Below, one piece after another: positions 16,912 through 23,879 of a stretch of DNA of 23,902 nt. Each line of letters starts with the position of its first letter. Position 1 is the first letter of the stretch. A program made the position numbers and the translations under genes. The notes under the pieces were generated by a model, which had not been told where the DNA came from, made no database searches, and saw only the letters and a list, made by a program, of their open reading frames with translations. Source of the stretch: JBCBWG01 sp964579305 (GTDB lineage: Bacteria > Pseudomonadota > Alphaproteobacteria > Rhizobiales > Hyphomicrobiaceae); the NCBI GenBank assembly GCA_964579305.1, contig CAZOGY010000049.1, forward strand, positions 1 through 23,902, written 5' to 3'.

Positions 16912-19242
16912 ATGCGTCCCGCTTATTTTCTTCAATCGCTGACGCGAACGCCGTGTCCCGGCCGTTTTGCGGTTTTGACTGAGCCCCTCGATGGATTGAC
17001 GGACGAAGTGCAGAGGCGGGATCGCGCATTTCGTCAGGCGCAGGGTCTGATTGATTATTGTTGCGAGATCCATGAATTGAGCAGAAAACGTCTCACCGCG
17101 GCGTTCGGCGAGATGTTGGAGGCGTATAAAGGGCGTGCCGAAGTTTCGGACGGATTTGGCTTGCCAGAGCGAATTTTCGATTACATCAAGAATGCGTGTT
17201 ATCCCTATATCTATCTGCCCGAACAAGAAATCCGCGACAATCTGGTCAGGCAGCAAAAAAGCTGGGAGCCGAAACCACTGCTTCTGACGCCGGTCGACCA
17301 CGTGACGACCCTGGCGGAACCGGACGTTCTTTATCGATACTATGTTGAGCAATGCGCCGATTTACTGTTCCGCGGTTTTCGACTTGAGGCCGGCTTGAGC
17401 GTCGTCCCAATGCCGGTAACATTTGCGATTGAAAATGTTGATATCGACATTCCCGCCCGGAAAGACGTTCTGGAATCTATCCAGAATCTGTTTCCAGCCG
17501 TCAGCCCGTGCGATATCGACGACAGCATTGTCGACGGCGACCATCGTGCGCAAGATGAATCGATGGCGATCAACCGTGACTACGGTCTGTTTTCATCACT
17601 CTATTGGCACAGATATAGCGAGTATCTGAGTACGCCAGAGCCGCTTGTTGTCAGTGAAAAGTCCTGGCGCACCGATATGGCGAACGCTGACCCGGGCACG
17701 CTGTCTGAGGAGACCCGTAGCCGCTTGCTTGATGCGCGCAATAGGGTCGCCGGGCCGACAGCGGGGAACTTCATACAACCGCATGGGGCCGAAACGGAGC
17801 GTTGGGTTGCACCGCGGGCAAAACCTGACGACGTCTTGTTCAGGCCGCCCCGCCCGTTATCGTTCTTTGATGCACCACGCACGCACTACGCTTTATCGCG
17901 AATCAATCACTATACGAACACCAATCCAAAGTACTTCCAGAAAACCGTTCTGCTGGTCAATTTCCGGGAATACGCGCGTCAGTTTGTATTGCGGGCGCTT
18001 GTAGAAATTCACCGCATAGAAAACCTTCCCAACACGGCCCGCTCGACCACGGTTTCAGATGATTATGCGCGATTGATCGTCTCTGCGCACGATTTTCACG
18101 ATGGCGGTGCCGTTAGCGAAGGTGGACGCATCATCCGCCATGCGGATTTGGCAGAGATGTTTAGTCTTGGCCCCGATGACCCGAAAGGGATCAAAGGGCT
18201 GGAACGATTAACCGTGCTCGACAAAGCCCTTCGCGAACGCAGGAACCTCGAAGACGAGGACGATGAGGCCCACCAAACCTATCGGCAAGTCAAACAAATC
18301 ATTGAAGACAATAAACTCGTCGGTGGCAGTACCGCACGGATGCCGGCATACCATTACATTCCCCCGACCTTTGTGGAAGATGACGCTGATCAGGCCGCGT
18401 TGAACAATAAATCCACATCGGATCAGTCCAAGGACCTTTTCGACTTGCTGGCCTTGCCCGGCATTTCAATGGTTGATTTTGGTGTTGGCGCAAGCAACGC
18501 AAAGGCGATTACCGACATCCTCGCTCCACTGCGGCCTCACTGCTGGTTTTTGTTATCGCGCTGCGGCGGCCTGCGGAAACAACAACACATTGGCGATTAC
18601 GTCTTGGCGACAAGCTTTGTTCGGCGCGATGGTGTGCTGGATGCGCAAGTGCCACGCGACGCGCCAGTCAAGACGTCGCGGTTTGTTCTACGAGCCTTCG
18701 AAAAGGCAACGACTTATAATATCGCGTTCGATAAAAAGCTCATGCAGCGGATGGAAAGCGAGCGATCGAGTTGGCCGTGGTCCGCAAACTTATCACGCGC
18801 GCGTGCGCAAGGCGCCAGTGATGGCTATTCTGAGAGCAAAGATAAAGAGATCAAATTTCACGAAGCACGGCGGGAAGTCCTTCGCCTCGGCACGGTCTAC
18901 TCGATCAATGACCGGCACTGGACTACACAGCCGATGCGCGAAAGGTTGGAAGAATTCAACGCGTACCGGTGTATCGCCATCGACATGGAGTCGGGAACTG
19001 TGGCAGCCAACGGCTTCCGATACCGGATCCAGCATGGTGCATTCTTGTGCGTCTCGGAGAAGGCGCTTGAAGGGTCGGTGCGCATGCGCCAGCATCGCAA
19101 CGGGTTCTTCTCTCGTCAGTCTGCGCGGCATCTTACAACAGCAATCGACGCAATCCGCTGGCTGGTCTATCATCCCAGCGAGAAACGGGAATTCATCCTG
19201 TCGCGTGAATTGCGCGGTACCGACGACCCACCGTGGATGTAA
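16912..19242 (+). CDS. Expanded AMP nucleosidase homologue (Amn-like)
   Basis: This 776-residue protein aligns by eye with AMP nucleosidase, which splits AMP to adenine and ribose 5-phosphate. The N-terminal Amn domain runs to about 365: CYPYIYL (96-102), TPVDHVTTLAEPDVLYRYY (126-144) and FFDAPRTHYALSRINHYT (318-335) match E. coli Amn blocks. The phosphorylase-type domain follows: MVDFGVGASNAKAITDILAP (520-539), CGGLRKQQHIGDYVLA (551-566), INDRHW (665-670) and AIDMESGTVAANGFRYR (689-705). The usual VSDK is VSEK (714-717), so the catalytic Asp is replaced by Glu716. E. coli Amn has about 484 residues. The extra length lies in an N-terminal part (1-45), an acidic insert near 366-475, a segment at 484-515 and one near 600-655. 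No signal or membrane segment is seen. GGGAGG 5 bases upstream fixes the start. The DNA is more AT-rich than its neighbours. The family is clear; the activity is uncertain. Confidence 0.82.
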   Translation: MRPAYFLQSLTRTPCPGRFAVLTEPLDGLTDEVQRRDRAFRQAQGLIDYCCEIHELSRKRLTAAFGEMLEAYKGRAEVSDGFGLPERIFDYIKNACYPYIYLPEQEIRDNLVRQQKSWEPKPLLLTPVDHVTTLAEPDVLYRYYVEQCADLLFRGFRLEAGLSVVPMPVTFAIENVDIDIPARKDVLESIQNLFPAVSPCDIDDSIVDGDHRAQDESMAINRDYGLFSSLYWHRYSEYLSTPEPLVVSEKSWRTDMANADPGTLSEETRSRLLDARNRVAGPTAGNFIQPHGAETERWVAPRAKPDDVLFRPPRPLSFFDAPRTHYALSRINHYTNTNPKYFQKTVLLVNFREYARQFVLRALVEIHRIENLPNTARSTTVSDDYARLIVSAHDFHDGGAVSEGGRIIRHADLAEMFSLGPDDPKGIKGLERLTVLDKALRERRNLEDEDDEAHQTYRQVKQIIEDNKLVGGSTARMPAYHYIPPTFVEDDADQAALNNKSTSDQSKDLFDLLALPGISMVDFGVGASNAKAITDILAPLRPHCWFLLSRCGGLRKQQHIGDYVLATSFVRRDGVLDAQVPRDAPVKTSRFVLRAFEKATTYNIAFDKKLMQRMESERSSWPWSANLSRARAQGASDGYSESKDKEIKFHEARREVLRLGTVYSINDRHWTTQPMRERLEEFNAYRCIAIDMESGTVAANGFRYRIQHGAFLCVSEKALEGSVRMRQHRNGFFSRQSARHLTTAIDAIRWLVYHPSEKREFILSRELRGTDDPPWM

Positions 19243-19320
19243 TCGGCCTTTAGGCGATCGATCGTACGAATCGTAGTATGCACTGCTGGCGGGCATACTG
19301 CGAACAAGGACCTTTCAAAC

Positions 19321-19863
19321 ATGACCGATGTGATCGGTGACATGCCATTGCGCATTGACGAGCTTGTCGGGGGATCGCAAGTTTTCAGCTATGCGCTCCG
19401 TGATACCGGCGTTGACGTTATGTTCGACATTCCGGACCAAGAGCTCGTCAATCGCGTTGTACTGGGCGACATGCGGTTTGTGGCCAAGGTCGGGCGCGAT
19501 GGCCAGATTACGCGGCTTTATTTCGCGCCCGAGTTTCCCAATCATGATCTCGGTTATCTACACAAAATCACGACGTTCTACGCATTACCGTTGATTGGTG
19601 CCCCGTTTAAGCCGTGCGAACTGGAAGTGACCGATAGCCGGTTGCGATTGGTGGATTGGGACGAAGGCTTGGCCCTTGCGCGACAAGTGAGCGCCCAAGA
19701 CGGGGCATTGCGCTCGGCGCTCGATCGCATCTTTCAAATCGAAGAACTTGTCAGAAGGCAGCGCCCGAACACGTCACTTGACGAGTTGCGCCATCTGATG
19801 GGCCGTGCGACCGGCGCGCGTGTTCTTGTTTCAGCATCGTTGCTCGGTGAACTCGCCGAATAA
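19321..19863 (+). CDS. Unassigned 180-residue protein next to the Amn homologue
   Basis: I do not recognise a family. It is a soluble-looking protein without signal peptide, membrane segment or metal-binding cysteine cluster (one Cys only). The first half reads as mixed strands and helices: VFSYALRDTGVDVMFDIPDQELVNRVVLG, then KVGRDGQITRLYFAPEFP and FKPCELEVTDSRLRLVDWDE. From about residue 110 on it is helical and charged (RSALDRIFQIEELVRRQRP, DELRHLMGRATGARVLV). AAGGA lies 10 bases before the ATG. It is 78 bp after the Amn homologue in the same direction with no clear terminator between, and shares its lower GC, so the two are probably one transcription unit. A role as partner or modifier of the nucleosidase is only inference from position. 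Confidence 0.75.
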   Translation: MTDVIGDMPLRIDELVGGSQVFSYALRDTGVDVMFDIPDQELVNRVVLGDMRFVAKVGRDGQITRLYFAPEFPNHDLGYLHKITTFYALPLIGAPFKPCELEVTDSRLRLVDWDEGLALARQVSAQDGALRSALDRIFQIEELVRRQRPNTSLDELRHLMGRATGARVLVSASLLGELAE

Positions 19864-19879
19864 TCCGCAAGACGTGCAT

Positions 19880-19898
19880 ATCCCTGATAGGATTTTTT
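19880..19898 (+). terminator. Weak intrinsic terminator after the unassigned gene
   Basis: ATCC (19880-19883), a 6-base loop and GGAT (19890-19893) form a short stem that runs directly into a run of six T (19893-19898), 17 bp after the stop codon. The T-run is convincing, but the 4-bp stem is weak. The remaining gap to the pilin gene (to 20156) is AT-rich, with no gene that I can see. Confidence 0.35.
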
Positions 19899-20156
19899 AT
19901 GTGGCTTCGTTGCCGACAATGATCTGGTGCGATGTTTGATAATCTGTGCAAAAAATGAATGTGTGCCTGATGTCAGCTCGCCCTCAAGTGACTGAACCTT
20001 GAAATCTCAATGTTAAAACTAATTCAAATGCGACGTTAACAGGCCATCACTTGCTGACTACGCGCGCTAACGCCTCGATAATGCGGCGGTGGCACGTTGC
20101 AAGCGATCGGTAGCGGTTCTGGCGACCGATTGGGCGCGACGCGTGGGAGTGGGCTT

Positions 20157-20318
20157 ATGGTAAAGCTGTTGAACCGGTTTGCGCGTGATGAAAGCGGCGC
20201 GACGGCAATCGAATATGGCTTGATCGCCGTCATTATTAGCCTTGCTGCGATCGGTGCTTTCACGACGGTTGGCACCAACATTGGCATTATCATGACCAAC
20301 GTCTCATCGTATATCTGA
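20157..20318 (+). CDS. flp: Flp-type (type IVb) pilin
   Basis: This 53-residue prepilin of the Flp family would be the subunit of Tad/Flp adhesion pili at the cell surface. A short basic leader with FARDESGATAIEYGLIA (about 8-24) carries the prepilin peptidase site at G-A-T-A-I-E-Y. Glu and Tyr stand in the conserved +5/+6 area, followed by a hydrophobic helix (LIAVIISLAAIGAF) and a short tail. The length is normal for Flp. TGGGAGTGGG just before ATG 20157 decides the start over the open frame from 20097. No tad, cpa or rcp assembly genes are in the window, so assembly would depend on a locus elsewhere. Confidence 0.92.
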   Translation: MVKLLNRFARDESGATAIEYGLIAVIISLAAIGAFTTVGTNIGIIMTNVSSYI

Positions 20319-20363
20319 CGCGCGGGCCGATCGCCGCCGTTGCTGAGCTGAGCCGATGGCGGT

Positions 20364-21335
20364 TCAGCCACCTGGGCAGCCTTGCGTGTTGACATAAAGC
20401 GCGTAAAGGCTCTGCGCGGACGCCATGAACAGGCGGTTGCGATGGAGGCCGCCGAAACAAACGTTGGCGCAACGTTCCGGCAGTGCGATCCGGCCGATTG
20501 GCGTGCCATCGGGCGCAAACACCATCACGCCGTCAAGTTCTGCCGATCCCATTCCCCAGCCGCACCAAAGATTGCCGTCGACATCGACCCGGAAGCCATC
20601 TGGCGTGCCGCCGGCGCCGGCATCGATCAGAACACGCTTGTTGGAGATCGTGCGCCCGTCTTCGCCGACATCGAAGGCCAGGATCTTGCGGGTCGGCACG
20701 CCGCGGCTCTCCACGATGTACAAGATGCTTTCGTCGGGCGAGAACGCCAGGCCGTTGGGGCCCAAGACCGTGTCGGCCACAACCGTGATTTCGCCGCTTT
20801 CGGCGTCAACGCGGTAGACATTCTGGCCAAGGTCCGGATCGGGATCTGACTTGAAGCCCTCGTAATTGCCAAGAATGCCGAATGGCGGATCGGTGAACCA
20901 GATCGAACCGTCAGACTTCACAACCACATCGTTTGGCGAATTCAATGGCTTGCCTTCGAACGCGTCTGCGATGACGGTGACGGTGCCGTCGTATTCGGTG
21001 CGCGTGACGCGGCGTCCACCGTGTTCACACGTGATCAAACGACCTTGGCGATCGCGGGTGTTGCCATTGGCATGGTTGGATGGCTTGCGAAAAACGGAGA
21101 CTGCGCCCGTTTCCTCGTCCCATCGCAAGATGCGCTGGTTGGGGATATCGCTCCACAGCAGTTGGCGCGCGTCGCCAAACCAAACCGGACCCTCGCCCCA
21201 ACGCGTGCCCGTAAACAGCCGTTCAACGGCCGCGTTCATAAGCCGGTAGCGGTTGAAGCGATCATCGAGGGTGATCACGTCGGGATCGGGATAGCGCGGA
21301 AACGGGCGCCAGCCTGCCGTCGTCGGATTGTCCAT
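20364..21335 (-). CDS. SMP-30/gluconolactonase family lactonase
   Basis: This 323-residue six-bladed beta-propeller lactonase of the SMP-30/gluconolactonase/LRE family would hydrolyse a sugar-acid lactone with a bound divalent metal. Metal and substrate residues visible by family pattern are Glu48 (WGEGPVW), Asn135 (LNSPNDVV), Asn194 (GPNGLAFSP) and Asp246 (GTPDGFRVD). No signal peptide is seen, so it should be cytoplasmic. ATG 21335 has GGAG 8 bases upstream. The longer frame to 21524 would run across the divergent promoter region into the next gene and is not used. It is divergent from a uronate dehydrogenase gene, which makes glucaro- or galactaro-lactone its likely substrate. Gluconolactone itself cannot be excluded. 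Confidence 0.9.
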   Translation of the reverse strand: MDNPTTAGWRPFPRYPDPDVITLDDRFNRYRLMNAAVERLFTGTRWGEGPVWFGDARQLLWSDIPNQRILRWDEETGAVSVFRKPSNHANGNTRDRQGRLITCEHGGRRVTRTEYDGTVTVIADAFEGKPLNSPNDVVVKSDGSIWFTDPPFGILGNYEGFKSDPDPDLGQNVYRVDAESGEITVVADTVLGPNGLAFSPDESILYIVESRGVPTRKILAFDVGEDGRTISNKRVLIDAGAGGTPDGFRVDVDGNLWCGWGMGSAELDGVMVFAPDGTPIGRIALPERCANVCFGGLHRNRLFMASAQSLYALYVNTQGCPGG

Positions 21336-21375
21336 TGGGAATGCTCCACCAGCCATGTTGCGCATGACGCGCTGT

Positions 21376-21397
21376 CTATCGTGACCACATCTGATAG
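21376..21397. promoter_or_regulatory. Interrupted inverted repeat in the lactonase/uronate dehydrogenase gap
   Basis: CTATC (21376-21380) and GATAG (21393-21397) flank 12 bases in the 130-bp gap between the divergent genes. It is a possible operator for a shared regulator. The arms are short. Confidence 0.25.
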
Positions 21398-21412
21398 CGT
21401 GCCGCCAGCATG

Positions 21413-21428
21413 CCCGCGCCGGCGCGGG
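21413..21428. promoter_or_regulatory. 16-bp perfect palindrome before the uronate dehydrogenase gene
   Basis: CCCGCGCC-GGCGCGGG is a perfect palindrome composed only of G and C, 37 bp before the ATG at 21466. It may bind a regulator of the divergent pair. GC-rich palindromes also arise by chance in such genomes. Confidence 0.3.
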
Positions 21429-21465
21429 GTCGTGGCGTCGCAAAAACCGCACAGAGGGGGAGAGC

Positions 21466-22305
21466 ATGGCCGCAAACGCGCAAATGTCGATTTTGTTGAC
21501 AGGTGCTGCCGGTGGGGTCGCCACATGGCTACGTCCGCGCTTGTTGAAACGCTATGGTGCCCTGCGTCTCACGGATCTCAACGCGCCTGGCGATCTGCGG
21601 GACGGCGAGACATTTGTTGCCGCCGACCTCAGTGACCTTGCCGCTGTTGAGCAGGTTTGTTCCGGGGTCGACGGCATCGTGCACATGGGCGGTTTTTCGG
21701 TCGAAGGGCCTTGGGACACGATCCTCAACGCCAACATCATCGGCACCTATAACCTTTTCGAGGCGGCGCGCCGGCAAGGTGTCAAACGGGTTGTGTTTGC
21801 ATCCTCCAACCATGCCGTTGGATTTTATCCACGCGCAACGCGCATACCGCCTGACGTGATCCCCCGCCCGGACAGCCGTTATGGTGTTTCAAAGGTGTTT
21901 GGTGAGGCGATTGGCGCGATGTATGCCTATAAGCATGGTCTTGGCGTCATGAGCTTGCGCATTGGCAACGTCAACGATCGTCCCATCGACGCGCGGCGGC
22001 TGGCGATCTGGATCAGCCCCGATGACATGGCCCAGCTTTGTGCCATCGGCCTTGAGACCCCGGATCTGGTCTATGAGGTTGTCTACGGCACCTCTGATAA
22101 TGACCGCTCGTGGTATGATAATGCGCGTGCCTATGCGCTCGGCTACAAGCCCGAGGGCGTCTCGGAAAACTACGCTGTCGAGGTCTTGAATTCGACGTCC
22201 GACGAGAGCGCGGAAGGCCCGGTCGCAGCTTATTATCAAGGCGGGATGTTTTGTTCCGACGAACACACCGCTGATTTCGAACGTTTGCGCGAACACGACG
22301 AGTGA
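21466..22305 (+). CDS. udh: NAD-dependent uronate dehydrogenase
   Basis: This 279-residue extended short-chain dehydrogenase/epimerase-type enzyme closely follows the Agrobacterium/Pseudomonas uronate dehydrogenase pattern, which oxidises D-galacturonate or D-glucuronate to the aldarolactone with NAD. Visible motifs are the NAD-binding TGAAGGVA (12-19), DGIVHMGGFSVEGPW with NIIGTYNLFEAAR, VFASSNHAVGFYP (with the catalytic-site Ser), and Y139-x3-K143 in SRYGVSKVFGE. The C-terminal part WYDNARAYALGYKP also matches. GGGGGAGAG just before ATG 21466 supports the start. The divergent lactonase would open its product, so the pair covers the first two steps of oxidative uronate catabolism. Later enzymes are not in the window. 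Confidence 0.9.
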   Translation: MAANAQMSILLTGAAGGVATWLRPRLLKRYGALRLTDLNAPGDLRDGETFVAADLSDLAAVEQVCSGVDGIVHMGGFSVEGPWDTILNANIIGTYNLFEAARRQGVKRVVFASSNHAVGFYPRATRIPPDVIPRPDSRYGVSKVFGEAIGAMYAYKHGLGVMSLRIGNVNDRPIDARRLAIWISPDDMAQLCAIGLETPDLVYEVVYGTSDNDRSWYDNARAYALGYKPEGVSENYAVEVLNSTSDESAEGPVAAYYQGGMFCSDEHTADFERLREHDE

Positions 22306-22309
22306 GCGA

Positions 22310-22358
22310 TGGCCGCGCGTTGCGGCGGGCTTGGGCCTGCAACACGCACTCGCGGCCA
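22310..22358 (+). terminator. Long stem-loop after uronate dehydrogenase gene
   Basis: TGGCCGCG (22310-22317) pairs with CGCGGCCA (22351-22358), and GTTGC (22319-22323) with GCAAC (22339-22343) inside it, with a further GGC/GCC pair in the centre. The structure starts 5 bases after the stop codon. There is no T-run, so it may protect the 3' end or give weak termination instead of classic intrinsic termination. Confidence 0.4.
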
Positions 22359-22425
22359 AGTGCACCGGGGTCGCATGGCGCGCGGCTGTCTCATGCTGCA
22401 TAAGCCAGCCCTCAAGACGGCCACG

Positions 22426-22459
22426 GGATCGGACCTGTCTGCCCGGCCCCGGCCGATCC
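22426..22459 (+). other. Leader stem before serA
   Basis: GGATCGG (22426-22432) pairs with CCGATCC (22453-22459) over a 20-base GC-rich loop, about 50 bp before the serA start. It could be part of a structured leader. I cannot match it to a known riboswitch. Confidence 0.25.
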
Positions 22460-22507
22460 GGTGCGGCCTGCGCCGCTCGCGCCCCCCACCGCCGAAGGAG
22501 TTTGATG

Positions 22508-23758
22508 ATGACCGATCAACCCATGCTGTCACGCTCTAAAGACAAAATCCCAGTGCTGCTGCTGGAGGGGATCGCCGATACAGCAATCGCGGCGCTGAAC
22601 AACGCGGGCTACACGAACGTTGAGCGGATCGCGACGGCGCTTGAACCGCAAGAGCTGAGAGAACGCTTGAATGGCGTGGCCATGCTCGGCATCCGCTCAC
22701 GCACGAAACTCACGCGTGAGATTATCGACGGGAACCGATCGTTGATTGCGATTGGCTGCTTCTCGGTCGGCACGAACCAGGTCGACCTCGACACCGCGCA
22801 CGAAATGGGTATCCCGGTTTTCAACGCACCGTTTTCCAACACGCGCAGCGTGGCCGAGCTGACCATTGCTGAAATCGTGATGCTGTACCGCGGTATCTTT
22901 CCAAAGTCGGCGGCGGCGCACGAGGGAAAGTGGCTTAAATCAGCGGCCGGCAGTCACGAAGTGCGCGGCAAGACGCTTGGCATCGTCGGTTACGGCAACA
23001 TCGGCACCCAGCTTGCCACGCTGGCGGAAGCCATGGGCATGCGCGTGATCATTTTCGATCGTGCCGACAAGCTTCAGCATGGCAATGTCGCGGGCGTGGG
23101 ATCGTTGGCCGAATTGCTCGCCGCATCCGATGTCGTAACGCTGCACGTTCCCGAAACGGATGAAACCAAGAATATGATCGGGGCGGCGGAACTGGCACAA
23201 ATGCGGCCCGGTGCATTCTTGATCAATAATGCGCGCGGCACCGTTGTCGATATCGATGCACTGGCCGCAAGCCTCAAGTCGGGCCATCTCGGCGGGGCGG
23301 CCATCGACGTGTTCCCAGTTGAACCGGGCTCGAATAGTGAGCCGTTCGAAAGCCCTTTGCGCGGCCTGGACAACGTGATTTTGACACCGCACGTGGGCGG
23401 GTCCACTCAGGAAGCGCAGCAACGGATCGGCTCTGAAGTCGCGCGCAAGTTTATTGATTACTCAGATGTTGGCTCGACCGTGGGTGCAGTGAATTTTCCT
23501 GAGGTCCAGCTTCCCGTTCGCCCAACGGGCACGCGCTTTATTCAGCTTTCGAAAAATGAGCCCGGCCAATTGCGCCGACTGAACGCGGTCTTTGACCAGC
23601 ACGGCATCAATATCACCTCGCAATACTATCAAACCTCGGGCGATATTGGTTACATGGTTCTCGACGCCGAATGCATCGTCAATCAAACGCGTGATCTTTT
23701 GCGCGATATTCGTGCGATGCCGGGCACCATTCGCGCGCGTGTCGTGCATCGGGTTTAA
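22508..23758 (+). CDS. serA: D-3-phosphoglycerate dehydrogenase with ACT domain
   Basis: This 416-residue enzyme would oxidise 3-phosphoglycerate to 3-phosphohydroxypyruvate with NAD, the first step of serine synthesis. It has the E. coli-like short form: substrate-binding halves around a Rossmann domain (GYGNIG, 161-166), catalytic Arg243 (NNARGTVVD), Glu272 (FPVEPGS) and His295 (LTPHVGGST), then a C-terminal ACT domain (about 342-416; RFIQLSKNEPGQLRRLNAVF, ITSQYYQTSGDIGYMVLD). AAGGAG lies 7 bases before ATG 22508. An ATG one codon earlier (22505) is possible. The frame open from 22331 has no domain content and is rejected. It is separated from udh by about 200 bp of GC-rich leader and followed by a strong terminator, so it is likely monocistronic. 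Confidence 0.95.
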   Translation: MTDQPMLSRSKDKIPVLLLEGIADTAIAALNNAGYTNVERIATALEPQELRERLNGVAMLGIRSRTKLTREIIDGNRSLIAIGCFSVGTNQVDLDTAHEMGIPVFNAPFSNTRSVAELTIAEIVMLYRGIFPKSAAAHEGKWLKSAAGSHEVRGKTLGIVGYGNIGTQLATLAEAMGMRVIIFDRADKLQHGNVAGVGSLAELLAASDVVTLHVPETDETKNMIGAAELAQMRPGAFLINNARGTVVDIDALAASLKSGHLGGAAIDVFPVEPGSNSEPFESPLRGLDNVILTPHVGGSTQEAQQRIGSEVARKFIDYSDVGSTVGAVNFPEVQLPVRPTGTRFIQLSKNEPGQLRRLNAVFDQHGINITSQYYQTSGDIGYMVLDAECIVNQTRDLLRDIRAMPGTIRARVVHRV

Positions 23759-23774
23759 AATACCGATGCGCAAT

Positions 23775-23808
23775 CGGCCGCACGTGCCAGAGACGTGCGG
23801 CCGTTTCT
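23775..23808 (+). terminator. Intrinsic terminator of serA
   Basis: CGGCCGCACGT (23775-23785) and ACGTGCGGCCG (23793-23803) form a perfect 11-bp stem with a 7-base loop, followed by TTTCT. It lies 16 bp after the serA stop codon. Confidence 0.88.
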
Positions 23809-23844
23809 CAAGCCGGGTCTTTGTCGGTGATCGCGACACTCTGA

Positions 23845-23879
23845 TTAAAGCGTGTCGCATGAAATGCGCCTCGCTTTAA
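23845..23879. repeat. 35-nt imperfect palindrome, possible dispersed repeat
   Basis: TTAAAGCG (23845-23852) pairs with CGCTTTAA (23872-23879), and CGCAT (23856-23860) with ATGCG (23864-23868), separated by a symmetric 3x3 internal loop and closed by a GAA loop. The regular design, AT-rich ends and position after a terminator suggest a small palindromic repeat unit or an operator of the next gene beyond the window. Copy number elsewhere is unknown. Confidence 0.5.

Noticed and set aside
16912..19863. Reading the Amn homologue and its neighbour as a proven anti-phage system
   Set aside because: Neither protein shows a known defence domain and no other defence gene is nearby. Only position and unusual architecture suggest a special role.
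19999..20027. Promoter with TTGAAA upstream of the pilin gene
   Set aside because: No acceptable -10 element lies 16-18 bp downstream. The area is simply AT-rich.
20347..20368. Possible convergent terminator between the pilin and lactonase genes
   Set aside because: GCTGA/TCAGC with an inner GCC/GGC gives only a short bulged stem, overlaps the lactonase stop codon and has no T-run on either strand.
22331..22504. 58-residue N-terminal extension of SerA
   Set aside because: The extension is rich in Arg, Cys and Ala, has no domain match, and is followed by a strong Shine-Dalgarno sequence at the family start.
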